Numbered from the stretch's first letter, positions 18,183-27,609 are shown. The stretch: 64,000 nt of DNA from JAVVHH01 sp965276815 (GCA_965276815.1 CBDIBE010000011.1:744001-808000), one strand, 5' to 3'. Notes: generated from the sequence alone by a model not told the origin. A program made the numbers and translations.

Positions 18183-18347
18183 ATGATGAATAGCTTTCAA
18201 CAGATCGGTGAGGCGCGTTTGCTGGCCTATGAGGGCCAGCGTCAAATCGCGGCGGCCCTTGGCCGTGCGCTCAGCCGCCGAATGCTGCCGTTTCTTGGCC
18301 GGCTGCTCAACCGCTGCCTGCCCCAGGGGACGATGGCTCCCTGGTAA
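18183..18347 (+). CDS. Small cationic hypothetical protein
   Basis: 54 residues from tandem ATGs at 18183/18186, behind an AGAGAGGAAC site. The chain is amphipathic and basic (GRALSRRMLPFLGRLLNR) and lacks acidic residues in its second half. No signal peptide. It is loosely reminiscent of the short arginine-rich DUF1127-type proteins of alphaproteobacteria but I cannot assign it. A hairpin terminator follows about 25 bases after its stop, supporting a real short transcript. Confidence 0.5.
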   Translation: MMNSFQQIGEARLLAYEGQRQIAAALGRALSRRMLPFLGRLLNRCLPQGTMAPW

Positions 18348-18372
18348 GCGACTAAAACTGACTGGCATCAAG

Positions 18373-18412
18373 CGGGCCGGGCAGGACAAGGCGTCCTTTT
18401 CCTGGCCCGTTT
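18373..18412 (+). terminator. Rho-independent-like terminator
   Basis: Two-part stem: cgggcc (18373-18378) pairs with ggcccg (18404-18409) and aggac with gtcct around an aaggc loop, followed by ttt. It lies after the small ORF at 18183-18347. Confidence 0.55.
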
Positions 18413-18450
18413 GGCCGCGCGAAGCGGCGCTGCTGCTTGTTCAAGCCTTG

Positions 18451-18600
18451 TTAATGCGAGCCGGCGCCGCCGCGGCTGCCCGTCACCGGATTGACGTCGC
18501 TACTGCTCGGTTGACCCGGCTGGGTCGGGGCCGGCGTGCAGGCCGCCAAGCAAACCAACACCGTTGCGGCCGCGACCGCGCGAAAAACAGAATCTGTCAT
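18451..18600 (-). CDS. Small lipoprotein
   Basis: 49 residues from the ATG at 18600, with GAGG about nine bases upstream. Signal peptide MTDSVFRAVAAATVLVCLAAC ends in the lipobox LAAC, leaving a mature tail of only ~29 residues rich in Pro, Ser and Gly (PAPTQPGQPSSSDV). Probably membrane-anchored. No family recognised. It faces the small protein at 18183 tail to tail across the terminator. Confidence 0.55.
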   Translation of the reverse strand: MTDSVFRAVAAATVLVCLAACTPAPTQPGQPSSSDVNPVTGSRGGAGSH

Positions 18601-18658
18601 TGAGGGAGACCTCATTTTACTCGGAGCGCCCATGACGCGGGGGTTCGCGTAAAGTTCC

Positions 18659-19633
18659 CTACACTTGCATCCAGAGAACCTGCTCGATTCGCTCCGCGCC
18701 GGCGGCCAGCATCGCCAACCGATCGAATCCCAGGGCGATTCCAGAGGTGGCCGGCATGCCATGACGCAGGGCGGCGAGGAAATCCTCGTCCATCGCCCAA
18801 TCAGAGCCGTAAAGCTCCCGCCGGCGCGCCCGATCCTGCACGAAACGGGCTTCCTGCTCGTCCGCTTCGGTCAGTTCTTCGAACGCGTTCGCCAGCTCGA
18901 TCCCGCGCACGAATAACTCGAACCGTAGCGCGACGCGTGGATCCGCCGGATCACGCCGCGCCAGGGCTGCTTGCGCTGCCGGCCAATGCGTCAGGAAACT
19001 CGGCCTGCTCCGGCCAAGATTCGGCTCGACCCGCTCGAGCAACAAGCGGAAAAAAAGGTCCTCCCAGCCCTCGCCCTCGCGCAACGCGGCCCCCGCCTGG
19101 TCGGCAAGCCCGCGCGCATCCCCAGCCGTCGCGAGCACATCGGCGCCAACCCAGCGAGCGAAGGCCTCGGCCACGGTCACCCGCTCGAACCCGTCTGACC
19201 AGAAGGCGGCCGGCAGCGAGGCGCGCAGGAACGCCTCCGTCTCGTCCATCAACCCGGCGAAGCTCAACCCCGGCCGATACCATTCCAGCATGGTGAACTC
19301 GCCGAGATGCAGCCGGCTCCCTTCCCCGTCCCGCCACACCCGCGCCAACTGAAAGATCGGCCCGGCGCCAGCCACCAGCAGCCGCTTCATCGCGAATTCC
19401 GGGCTGGTGTGCAGCCAGAGGTCTTGCGCCGTTCCGTCCGGAAAGTGCCGGCGCGTGCGCCATGCGCGCAGATGCACCTCTTCGCCAGGCGCCGGCACCG
19501 CGTAAGCGGTTTCGACTTCGGTGTAGCCGCGCGCCGTGAAGAAGGCGCGGGTCGCCTGCGTCAATAGCGCCCGGCGGCGCAGGAACGGCATCCGCGCGGC
19601 CAGACTTTCGGGGTGCCAGGGCGGGATCGGCAT
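18659..19633 (-). CDS. epmA: EF-P lysine ligase EpmA (GenX/PoxA)
   Basis: 324 residues, the usual length of this truncated class II lysyl-tRNA synthetase that lacks the anticodon domain. Motif 2 region: LHTSPEFAMKRLLVAG, FQLARVWRDGE and GEFTMLEWYRPG. Motif 3: SGIALGFDRLAML. It attaches beta-lysine to elongation factor P, which relieves polyproline stalling; several very proline-rich proteins are encoded in this window (TolA, TssL linker). No epmB or efp is adjacent. Divergent from the helicase at 19690. Confidence 0.92.
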   Translation of the reverse strand: MPIPPWHPESLAARMPFLRRRALLTQATRAFFTARGYTEVETAYAVPAPGEEVHLRAWRTRRHFPDGTAQDLWLHTSPEFAMKRLLVAGAGPIFQLARVWRDGEGSRLHLGEFTMLEWYRPGLSFAGLMDETEAFLRASLPAAFWSDGFERVTVAEAFARWVGADVLATAGDARGLADQAGAALREGEGWEDLFFRLLLERVEPNLGRSRPSFLTHWPAAQAALARRDPADPRVALRFELFVRGIELANAFEELTEADEQEARFVQDRARRRELYGSDWAMDEDFLAALRHGMPATSGIALGFDRLAMLAAGAERIEQVLWMQV

Positions 19634-19689
19634 CGCGCGAGCTTACGACCGCTTTGAAAGCGCGGCGACAGACGCTATCTCTTGGGCGA

Positions 19690-22182
19690 ATGGGAACATT
19701 GCCAGAACCTTTCGGCGCCTGGTTCGCCCGGCGCGGATGGACCCCGCGGGCGCATCAGCTCGCGATGATCGCCGCCGCCCAGTCCGGCCGCAGCGCGCTG
19801 CTGGTCGCGCCGACCGGCGGCGGCAAGACGCTGGCCGGGTTCCTGGCCAGCCTGATCGACCTGGCCGAACACCCAAGGCCCGGATTGCACACGCTCTACG
19901 TCAGTCCGTTGAAGGCGCTGGCGACTGATATCGCCCGGAACCTGCTCGGCCCGATCGAGGAGATGCGGCTCGATATCGCGGTCGAGACCAGGACCGGCGA
20001 CACGCCGGCCAATCGCCGTCAGCGGCAGAAGGAAAAGCCGCCGAACTTCCTGCTGACCACACCAGAGAGCCTCGCGCTGCTGCTCTCGCAACACGACGCG
20101 CCCGCCGTGTTCCGCGGCCTGCAGACGGTGATCATCGACGAGGTGCACGCGCTCGCCGGCACCAAGCGCGGCGACCAGCTCGCGCTGTGCATCGCCCGGC
20201 TGGCGGCGCTCACGCCGGGGCTGCGCCGGGTCGGGCTGTCGGCGACGGTCGCGCACCAGCAGGACTTGCTTGACTATGTCGGCGGCGGGCCGGAGCTGAT
20301 CGAAGTCTCGGAGGGCGCGCCGCCCTCGCTCTCGATCCTGCTGCCGGAGGATCGGCTGCCGTGGTCCGGCCATATGGGCCTTGCCAGCGCGTCGCGTATC
20401 CTCGAGCGGATCAAGACAGCCGGCATGACCATCGTCTTCGTCAACACCCGCGCGCAGGGCGAGCTGCTGTTCCAAGCCCTGTGGAAGATCAATACCGAGA
20501 CGCTGCCGATCGCGGTGCATCACGGCAGCCTTGACATCAACCAGCGCCGCCGGGTCGAGGCGGCGATGGCGGAGGGGAAGCTGCGGGCAGTGGTGGCGAC
20601 GTCGTCGCTCGACCTCGGCATCGACTGGCGCGGCGTGGACCAGGTGATCCAGGTGGGCGCGCCGAAAGGCGTCTCCCGGTTGCGGCAGCGGGTCGGCCGG
20701 GGCAACCACCGTATGGACGAGACAAGCCACGCCATTCTGGTGCCGGCCAACCGGTTCGAGCTGCTGGAGTGCGAGGCGGCGATCGAGGGCATCGAGGCCG
20801 GCGAGCAAGATGGCGACCCACCGCGACCCGGCGGGCTCGACGTGCTGGCTCAGCACCTGCTGCTGATGGCGGCGAGCGGACCGTTCGCGCCTGACGCGAT
20901 GTTCGCCGAAATCCGCACCGCCGCCCCCTACGCGGCGCTGACGCAGCGGGATTTCAACGATGTTTTGGGTTTCGTCGAAAATGGCGGCTACGCGCTCGCC
21001 GCCTATGACCGGTATCGAAAATTGTTCCGCGACGCGGAGGGCCTCGTGCATATCCGGAGCGAGCGCGTGGCGCGCATGGCGCGGATGAACCTCGGCACGA
21101 TCGTCGAAGCGCCGTTGCTCAAGGTGCGCTACGCCGGGCGCGGCGGCAGCAATCTCGGCGAGGTCGAGGAAAGTTTCGTCAAGATGATGACGCCGGGCGA
21201 CACGTTCATGTTCGCCGGTCGCCTGCTACGCTTCGTCCGCATCCGCGAGACGACAGTCGAGGTGGCCGATGGCGGGACCGGCGAGCCGATGGTCCCGGCC
21301 TATGCCGGCGCGCGGCAGCCACTGACGACCAACCTCGCCAATCGCGTGCGGGCGATGCTCAACGACCCGCGGACCTGGTCGCACTATCCGGAGCAGGTGC
21401 GGGAATGGCTCGCCCTGCAGGAGGAACGCTCGGAGCTGCCGGGGACGGACGATCTGCTGGTGGAGACGTTCCCGCGCAACGGGCGCTGGTTCCTGGTCGC
21501 CTACTGTTTCGAGGGCCGCAACGCCCACCAGACGCTGGGCATGCTGCTGACGCGGCGGATGGAGCGGTTCGGCTACGCGCCGCTCGGCTTCGTGGCGACC
21601 GACTACGTGATCGCAACGTGGTCGGCGCATGAGCCGACCGACGTGGCCGGGCTGTTCGAAGAGGACATGCTGGGCGACGATCTGGAGGCCTGGATGGCCG
21701 AGAGCAGCATGCTGCGGCGGACTTTTCGCAATGTGGCAGTTATTTCCGGGCTGGTGGAGCGCAACCAGCCCGGAGCCGAGCGGACCCGGCGGCAGGTCAC
21801 CGTCAATACCGACCTGATCTACGACGTGCTGCGCCGGCATCAGCCGGATCATGTGCTGCTGCGGGCGACACGCGCGGATGCGGGAAGCGGCCTGACCGAT
21901 CTCGGCCGGGTCGCAGGGATGTTGGGCCGGATCGCCGGGCGGGTGCGGCATGTGCGGCTCAACCGGGTGTCGCCCCTGGCGATCCCAGTCCTGTTGGACA
22001 TCGGCCGCGAATCGGTGCGGACCGAAGGGGGCGATGACGATCTGTTGGCCGAAACGGAGGCGCTGGTCGCCGAGGCGACGGGGACGGCCGAGCCGAGCCG
22101 GAAGCCGATGCGGGTGGCGGCAGTGCACCGGGCCAACTTGGCGATCTTGAACCGCAAGCCGGGCGCGCGGAAACGGGCGTGA
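19690..22182 (+). CDS. Lhr-type DEXH helicase, ligase-associated DNA damage response
   Basis: 830 residues from the ATG at 19690; an upstream start at 19654 is possible but overlaps the epmA promoter region. Helicase motifs: VAPTGGGKTLAGF (Walker A), FLLTTPESLALLL, IIDEVHALAGTKRGDQ (DEVH), VGLSATVA, VFVNTRAQGE and TSSLDLGIDW, followed by the Lhr winged-helix and beta-barrel region (NLGTIVEAPLLKV). Overlaps pdeM by 4 bases. In other bacteria this pair comes with an ATP-dependent ligase and an exonuclease, neither of which follows here. Confidence 0.93.
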   Translation: MGTLPEPFGAWFARRGWTPRAHQLAMIAAAQSGRSALLVAPTGGGKTLAGFLASLIDLAEHPRPGLHTLYVSPLKALATDIARNLLGPIEEMRLDIAVETRTGDTPANRRQRQKEKPPNFLLTTPESLALLLSQHDAPAVFRGLQTVIIDEVHALAGTKRGDQLALCIARLAALTPGLRRVGLSATVAHQQDLLDYVGGGPELIEVSEGAPPSLSILLPEDRLPWSGHMGLASASRILERIKTAGMTIVFVNTRAQGELLFQALWKINTETLPIAVHHGSLDINQRRRVEAAMAEGKLRAVVATSSLDLGIDWRGVDQVIQVGAPKGVSRLRQRVGRGNHRMDETSHAILVPANRFELLECEAAIEGIEAGEQDGDPPRPGGLDVLAQHLLLMAASGPFAPDAMFAEIRTAAPYAALTQRDFNDVLGFVENGGYALAAYDRYRKLFRDAEGLVHIRSERVARMARMNLGTIVEAPLLKVRYAGRGGSNLGEVEESFVKMMTPGDTFMFAGRLLRFVRIRETTVEVADGGTGEPMVPAYAGARQPLTTNLANRVRAMLNDPRTWSHYPEQVREWLALQEERSELPGTDDLLVETFPRNGRWFLVAYCFEGRNAHQTLGMLLTRRMERFGYAPLGFVATDYVIATWSAHEPTDVAGLFEEDMLGDDLEAWMAESSMLRRTFRNVAVISGLVERNQPGAERTRRQVTVNTDLIYDVLRRHQPDHVLLRATRADAGSGLTDLGRVAGMLGRIAGRVRHVRLNRVSPLAIPVLLDIGRESVRTEGGDDDLLAETEALVAEATGTAEPSRKPMRVAAVHRANLAILNRKPGARKRA

Positions 22183-22880
22183 CCGCCGTCCCGCTGCAAT
22201 TTGCCCCATTGCAATTTGCCGGCCAGCGCCTTTTGCTGGACCCGCTGGGCGCGGTCGTGTGGCCGGATGCCGGGCTGCTGGCGGTGGCGGATTTGCACCT
22301 CGAGAAAGGCTCCGCCGCCGCGGTGAGCGGCAGCCTGGTGCCGCCCTGGGATACCAGCGCCACGCTCGAGCGGCTGGCGCTGCTGCTGCGGCGTTGGCGG
22401 CCGGTGACGGTCGTGGCGCTCGGCGACAGTTTCCATGACGGTGGCGGCTTCGGCCGCATGGCCCCGGCCGATGCGGCCCGGCTCGCGGTGATGGGCCGGG
22501 CAGCGCATTTCGTCTGGGTTCTGGGCAACCACGACCGCGACCCGGTGCCCGGCTTGGGCGGAACCGTCGCCGCATCCTGGCACTTAGGCGGGCTCGAGTT
22601 CCGCCATCAGGCCCGGCAAGGCGCCGGACCGGAACTGGTCGGACACCACCACCCCAAAGCCAGAATTAACACGCGCGCCGGCATCGTGACCCGGCCATGC
22701 TTCGTCGCCGGACCAGCACGCCTCATGCTGCCGGCAATCGGCACGTTCACTGGCGGCCTGGACGTCGCGAGCCCGGCCATCGCGACGTTGTTCCCGGAAG
22801 GCGGCCGGGCCTATCTGCTTGGCCAGGGCCGGATTTTCAGCTTCAATCTCGCGCACGCCGGCGTTACCGCCATCGCCTAG
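22179..22880 (+). CDS. pdeM: Ligase-associated endonuclease PdeM (metallophosphoesterase)
   Basis: 233 residues from a GTG that overlaps the helicase stop (GTGA). Calcineurin-like motifs in order: VADLHLEKGSAAA, ALGDSFHDGGG, VLGNHDRDP and ELVGHHHPKA, giving the full Asp/His/Asn metal set. Known partner of the Lhr-type helicase in bacterial DNA repair. Coupling through the overlap implies equal expression. Confidence 0.92.
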   Translation: MTAVPLQFAPLQFAGQRLLLDPLGAVVWPDAGLLAVADLHLEKGSAAAVSGSLVPPWDTSATLERLALLLRRWRPVTVVALGDSFHDGGGFGRMAPADAARLAVMGRAAHFVWVLGNHDRDPVPGLGGTVAASWHLGGLEFRHQARQGAGPELVGHHHPKARINTRAGIVTRPCFVAGPARLMLPAIGTFTGGLDVASPAIATLFPEGGRAYLLGQGRIFSFNLAHAGVTAIA

Positions 22881-22921
22881 GCCGTTGCCGTGCGGCCCGC
22901 AGAAGCCACATAGATGTGCCA

Positions 22922-24352
22922 ATGAGCAAGCAGTCGCCTGCCATCGTCTGGTTCCGTCAGGACCTCCGGACCGCCGACCATGCCGCGCTCGCCGCGGCGA
23001 TCGAGAGCGGACGGAAGGTGCTGCCGGTTTACCTGCTCGACGACGAGAGCCCCGGCGCTTGGGCGATGGGCGGTGCGGCAAGGTGGTGGCTACATCATAG
23101 CCTGGAGGCGCTCGCCGCCGGCCTGCGCGAGCGCGGCGCGAAGCTGCTGCTCCGGCGTGGCCCGGCGGCGGCCACAATCCCCGCCCTTGTCGAGGAGACC
23201 GGGGCGGCGGAGGTGCATGCCGGGCGGATGCACGAGCCCTGGGCCCGGAAGGCTGAGGCGACGCTGCAACAGGCGCTCGGCGGACGCTTGCACCTGCATC
23301 GCACCTCGACTCTGTTCGATTTGAACACCATTCGCACCGGGTCGGGCGGGACATACGGCATTTACACTCCGTTCGCCCGTGCTTGCCGGGCGCGCGGCGA
23401 CATCGCCGAGCCCATTGCCACACCGGATCGCATCCCGGGTGCCCCGTTGCCGCACTCGGACCGGCTCGCCGATTGGGAGCTGCTGCCGCGGCATCCCGAT
23501 TGGGCGGGCGGCTTCCGCAAGACCTGGCACGCCGGCGAGCCCGCGGCGCAGGAACGGCTGCGCACTTTCCTCGCCGAGGCGGTGCACGGCTACAAGATCG
23601 GCCGAAACCAGCCGGGCCAGCCGGGCACCAGCATGATCTCAGCCCACCTCCACTGGGGCGAGCTGTCGCCGCGCCAGGTGTGGCACGCGGCGACCGCTTC
23701 CGGCTCCGGCGAGGGCATGGCCCACTTTCTCAACGAGATTCTGTGGCGTGAATTCGCCGCCTATCTGCTCTGGCATAATCCGCACATGCCAGAGCAGCCC
23801 TTGCGGCCTGCCTTCGCCGCCCTGCCCTTCCGCTCGGACCGCTCGGAGCTGCGCGCTTGGCAGCGCGGGCGCACTGGGTTCCCGATTGTGGACGCCGGAA
23901 TGCGGCAGCTCTGGCATAGTGGCTGGATGCATAATCGCGTGCGGATGATCGCCGCTTCATTCCTGGCCAAGCAGTTGCTGATCGATTGGCGCGAGGGCGA
24001 GCGCTGGTTCTGGGACACGCTGGTGGACGCGGACCTCGCCAGCAATGCGGCGAGTTGGCAGTGGGTGGCCGGGTCGGGGATCGACAGCCAGCCGTTTTTC
24101 CGCATTTTCAACCCGGTCACTCAGGGTGAGACTTGGGATGCCGCCGGCGATTACGTGCGGCATTGGGTGCCCGAGCTCGCGGAGCTGCCCGAGCGCTTCC
24201 TGCACGCGCCCTGGACCGCGCCGGACGCGGCGCTGCGGGAGGCGGGGGTCGAGCTTGGGCGGACCTATCCGAAGCCGATCGTCGATCTCGCCGCAACCCG
24301 GCGGCGCGCGCTGGACGCGTACCGCGACACAGTCCGGCGGGAGCCCGCTTGA
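22922..24352 (+). CDS. phrB: Deoxyribodipyrimidine photolyase (class I, cryptochrome/photolyase family)
   Basis: 476 residues from the ATG at 22922, where family similarity begins (PAIVWFRQDLRTADH). The N-terminal alpha/beta antenna domain is followed by FAD-binding helices: GTSMISAHLHWGELSPRQ, FLNEILWREFAAYL, VDAGMRQLW, MHNRVRMIAASFL, and the core DADLASNAASWQWVAGSG with QPFFRIFNP. Repairs UV cyclobutane dimers using blue light. Adds to the repair cluster begun by lhr-pdeM; 41 bases after pdeM. Its stop overlaps the next start. Confidence 0.95.
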   Translation: MSKQSPAIVWFRQDLRTADHAALAAAIESGRKVLPVYLLDDESPGAWAMGGAARWWLHHSLEALAAGLRERGAKLLLRRGPAAATIPALVEETGAAEVHAGRMHEPWARKAEATLQQALGGRLHLHRTSTLFDLNTIRTGSGGTYGIYTPFARACRARGDIAEPIATPDRIPGAPLPHSDRLADWELLPRHPDWAGGFRKTWHAGEPAAQERLRTFLAEAVHGYKIGRNQPGQPGTSMISAHLHWGELSPRQVWHAATASGSGEGMAHFLNEILWREFAAYLLWHNPHMPEQPLRPAFAALPFRSDRSELRAWQRGRTGFPIVDAGMRQLWHSGWMHNRVRMIAASFLAKQLLIDWREGERWFWDTLVDADLASNAASWQWVAGSGIDSQPFFRIFNPVTQGETWDAAGDYVRHWVPELAELPERFLHAPWTAPDAALREAGVELGRTYPKPIVDLAATRRRALDAYRDTVRREPA

Positions 24353-25020
24353 TCCCGCAAGGGGTCGAGCTCCGGGTCGTGGGCGATGTCCATGGCGATT
24401 TTCGCGCTTTTGAGGCGGCCGCGGCCGCCGACCGCTTCATCGTCCAGCTCGGCGACCTCTCCGATCACGGGCCAGACAGCGCCCGCGTGCTGCGGTCCAT
24501 GTTCGAATTGATCGATCAAGGACGAGGCATGTTCATCCTCGGCAACCACGACCGAAAGCTCGGTCGGGCGCTGGCCGGGCATGCCGTGCGGATGGATGCG
24601 GCGCTGGAAACCACGCTCGCGCAATTGGATGAGGGGCTGCGCGAGCGCGCCCTGGCGGAGATCAATCGCGCGCCGGCTTGGATTATTCGCGGTGAAACCG
24701 TGTTCGTGCATGGCGGTTTCCATCCCGGGATGCTGACGCAACCGCCGCCGCCGCCGCTCGGGCGAGTGGACCAGCTGCTGTCCCGGGCCCTGTTCGGCGA
24801 GACGACCGGGCGGATGCAGCCGGACGGCTACCCGGAGCGGATCCTACGCTGGGTGGACCGGATCCCGGCGGGGATCACCGTATACTGCGGCCACGATCAG
24901 CGCAGTACGGATGGGCGTCCCTATATCAGGGCGGGCACGGGTGGCGGCACGGCGGTGTTCCTCGACACCGGCGCCGGCAAGGGCGGCCATCTGTCATGGA
25001 TCGATCTCCCGGCAACCTAG
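24349..25020 (+). CDS. Metallophosphoesterase (serine/threonine phosphatase-like)
   Basis: 223 residues from a TTG at 24349 that overlaps the photolyase stop (TTGA); no better start lies between it and the first catalytic motif. Motifs: VVGDVHGDF, QLGDLSDHGPDS, FILGNHDRKLGR and VFVHGGFHPG, with CGHDQ near the end: the PPP/ApaH-like arrangement. Substrate unknown: it could be a protein phosphatase or a diadenosine-polyphosphate hydrolase. Translationally coupled to the photolyase gene. Confidence 0.8.
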   Translation: MIPQGVELRVVGDVHGDFRAFEAAAAADRFIVQLGDLSDHGPDSARVLRSMFELIDQGRGMFILGNHDRKLGRALAGHAVRMDAALETTLAQLDEGLRERALAEINRAPAWIIRGETVFVHGGFHPGMLTQPPPPPLGRVDQLLSRALFGETTGRMQPDGYPERILRWVDRIPAGITVYCGHDQRSTDGRPYIRAGTGGGTAVFLDTGAGKGGHLSWIDLPAT

Positions 25021-25071
25021 GGCGTCGATCCGGGTTGCCAGTGACCAGATATTAATGATCAGGAGTGAAGA

Positions 25072-25434
25072 ATGTCGGATAACCCGTTGGACGACAGCCC
25101 CGAACGCCGCGCGGCGGTAAAGGCGAAGGCCGAGGCGATGTGGCGCGAAGCGGGCAGCCCCGCAGGCGGGATGGACGAATTCACCGAGCGCGCCGACGAG
25201 CTGCTGCGCATGGAGCATGCGGGGGCGAGCGGCCAATTGCCGAACCCCATGACGCTGGACGAGCCAATTCCGGGCGTGATCGTCGAGGAAGCGTCCATTC
25301 AGGACAATCTCGGCGAATTCCCCGGTGGTTCGAGCGTGGCCGATCAGGGCGAATGGCGCGAGACCCCGATGACGCGTGAGCAAATGGACCAAGGCGGCGA
25401 TGACGTGCTGTCCGAGAAAGGGCGGGCGCCTTAG
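25072..25434 (+). CDS. DUF2934 domain protein
   Basis: 120 residues behind AGGAGTGAAG. The N-terminal part (RRAAVKAKAEAMWREAGSP, then FTERADELL) matches the short DUF2934 helical domain found in alphaproteobacterial small proteins. The rest is acidic and low-complexity. No signal peptide. Function unknown. Its stop overlaps that of thiD on the other strand by 4 bases. Confidence 0.6.
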   Translation: MSDNPLDDSPERRAAVKAKAEAMWREAGSPAGGMDEFTERADELLRMEHAGASGQLPNPMTLDEPIPGVIVEEASIQDNLGEFPGGSSVADQGEWRETPMTREQMDQGGDDVLSEKGRAP

Positions 25435-26222
25435 CTTGATCCGGGAATGGCGAGGTGATTGAGCGGACCGTGCCCGGCCCCGAGGCCGGGGGCGGTGCGG
25501 ATAGCCTCTTGGACGTAGGCGCGGGCGCGGCGAATCGCCGGGACTAGACCCATCCCCTGCGCGAGGCCGGCGGCAATGGCGCTGGCGAGGGTGCAGCCGG
25601 TGCCATGTGTGTGCCGAGTCTGGATGCGATCCATCTCGAACAGTTCCAGACCGCCGTCGTAGGCCAATGCGTCGGTCACCATCGCGCTCTCCGCGTGACC
25701 GCCCTTGACCAGCACGGCCGGGACGCCGGCAGCGCGGCGGAGGGCCAGCGCCGCATCTTTCGGGTCAGCAACGCGACGGCCCAACAGGGCTTCGGCTTCG
25801 GGCAGATTGGGGGTGATCAGCGCCGCAAGAGGCATTAGTTGATCGCGCAATGCGGCCAAGGCGTCCTCTGCCAGCAACGCTGCGCCGCCCTTGGCGACCA
25901 TGACCGGGTCCACGACGAGCGGGACGGCCGGCGCGCGGCGCGCGATCTCGTCGGCGACCGCCCTCACGGCATCGGCGTCCCCTAGCATCCCCGTCTTGAT
26001 CGCGTCGGCGCCGATATCGTCCAGCACGACCGCGATCTGCTGCCGCAGGAACGCCACTGGCACGGGCAACACCCCGTGCACGCCGAGCGTGTTCTGCGCC
26101 GTCAACGCGGTCACGGCGGTCATGGCGTAGCCGCCCATCGCCATGATGGCCTTGATGTCCGCCTGGATGCCCGCCCCGCCGCCGGAATCGGACCCAGCGA
26201 CGACCAGCACCCGGCCGTTCAC
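25431..26222 (-). CDS. thiD: Hydroxymethylpyrimidine/phosphomethylpyrimidine kinase ThiD
   Basis: 263 residues. Ribokinase-fold signatures GSDSGGGAGIQADIKAI at the start and HGTGCTLASAIAAGL near the end, with ALTAQNTLGVHGV and VVDPVMVAKGGA between. Phosphorylates HMP and HMP-P in thiamine biosynthesis, cytoplasmic. Last gene of the leftward ftsH-folP-glmM-thiD run; overlaps glmM by 4 bases. Confidence 0.96.
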   Translation of the reverse strand: MNGRVLVVAGSDSGGGAGIQADIKAIMAMGGYAMTAVTALTAQNTLGVHGVLPVPVAFLRQQIAVVLDDIGADAIKTGMLGDADAVRAVADEIARRAPAVPLVVDPVMVAKGGAALLAEDALAALRDQLMPLAALITPNLPEAEALLGRRVADPKDAALALRRAAGVPAVLVKGGHAESAMVTDALAYDGGLELFEMDRIQTRHTHGTGCTLASAIAAGLAQGMGLVPAIRRARAYVQEAIRTAPGLGAGHGPLNHLAIPGSS

Positions 26223-27580
26223 GCCGCCGCGGCGGCCGACTGGATTGTGTCGCAGAGCCCGGTCACGATCCGCACCACCTGCGCCTCGCTCTCGCCTTCC
26301 GCCATCACTCGCACGAGCGGCTCCGTGCCGGAGAGCCGCAGCACCAGGCGGCCGGAACTGCCGAGCTGAGCCTCCGCATCCGCCACGGCGGCGATCACGC
26401 GCGGATGCTTCAGTGGCGAAATGCCTTCAAAACGCACGTTGCGCAGCAATTGCGGCAACGGCTCGAACAGCTTGCACGCCTCGCTCGCCGGCTGCCCGCC
26501 CGAATTGACCAGCACCGACATGACCTGCAGCGCCGCAACCAGACCGTCGCCGGTCGTCGCATAATCGGAGAGGATGACGTGGCCTGACTGCTCGCCGCCG
26601 ACATTCATCCCCGCGCCGCGCATATGCTCGACGACATAGCGGTCCCCGACCCGAGTGCGATGCAGCTTCAGCCCCTCGCTCTCCAGAAAACGCTCGAGCC
26701 CGAGATTGGACATGATCGTGGCGACCACCCCGCCCCCGCGCAACCGGCCGGCCCGGCTCCAGGACCGCGCGATCAACGCCAGGATTTGGTCGCCATCCAC
26801 CACGTCGCCATGTTCGTCGACCAGGATCAGCCGATCAGCGTCACCATCCAGGGCAATGCCGAGATCGGCCTGATGCTCGACCACTTTCGCGCGCAGCAGA
26901 TCCGGCTCGGTCGAGCCGCAGCCACGATTGATGTTGAATCCGTCCGGTTCGACGCCGATCGAGACGATGCTGGCGCCCAACTCCCAAAGCACGGTCGGCG
27001 CCACGCGATAGGCGGCGCCGTTGGCGCAGTCCACGACCACTTTCAGTCCGTCAAGGCTCTGCCCGCGCGGGAATGTGGCCTTGGCCGCCTCGATGTAGCG
27101 TCCGCCGGCGTCGTCCAGTCTTGCGGCGCGGCCGAGTTGGCTCGACCCGGCCAGGCGGCCAGACCGATCCTCGGCCATCAATCGCTCGATCGCCAGTTCT
27201 GTCTCGTCCGACAACTTGAAGCCGTCGGGGCCGAACAGCTTGATGCCGTTATCCTCGAAATGATTGTGCGAGGCGGAGACCATTACCCCCAAATCGGCCC
27301 GCAAGCTCCTGGTCAGCATGGCGATTGCGGGGGTGGGCAGCGGTCCGACCAGAGTGACGTCCATGCCGGCGGCGATGAACCCGGCGGTGAGCGCCGGCTC
27401 GATCATATAGCCGGACAGGCGCGTGTCCTTGCCGATCACCACCCGATGCCGATGGTTGCCGCGGACGAACAGCAAGCCCGCCGCCTGACCCAGCTGCAGA
27501 GCCGTCTCGGCCGTCATCGGGTCGATATTCGCGGTGCCGCGGATGCCGTCCGTCCCAAAAAGGCGCTTGCTGATGGTCAT
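26219..27580 (-). CDS. glmM: Phosphoglucosamine mutase GlmM
   Basis: 453 residues with a GAGGTGAC site. Motifs: KRLFGTDGIRG at the N-terminus, catalytic serine in VMVSASHNHFEDNG, metal loop ALDGDADRLI, sugar loop GGEQSGHVI and phosphate loop RLSGTEPLVRVM. Converts glucosamine-6-P to glucosamine-1-P for UDP-GlcNAc, hence peptidoglycan and lipid A. The folP-glmM neighbourhood is conserved in many bacteria. Confidence 0.98.
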   Translation of the reverse strand: MTISKRLFGTDGIRGTANIDPMTAETALQLGQAAGLLFVRGNHRHRVVIGKDTRLSGYMIEPALTAGFIAAGMDVTLVGPLPTPAIAMLTRSLRADLGVMVSASHNHFEDNGIKLFGPDGFKLSDETELAIERLMAEDRSGRLAGSSQLGRAARLDDAGGRYIEAAKATFPRGQSLDGLKVVVDCANGAAYRVAPTVLWELGASIVSIGVEPDGFNINRGCGSTEPDLLRAKVVEHQADLGIALDGDADRLILVDEHGDVVDGDQILALIARSWSRAGRLRGGGVVATIMSNLGLERFLESEGLKLHRTRVGDRYVVEHMRGAGMNVGGEQSGHVILSDYATTGDGLVAALQVMSVLVNSGGQPASEACKLFEPLPQLLRNVRFEGISPLKHPRVIAAVADAEAQLGSSGRLVLRLSGTEPLVRVMAEGESEAQVVRIVTGLCDTIQSAAAAA

Positions 27581-27609
27581 ACGGTCACCTCGACTCCTAG
27601 CCCTGTATC

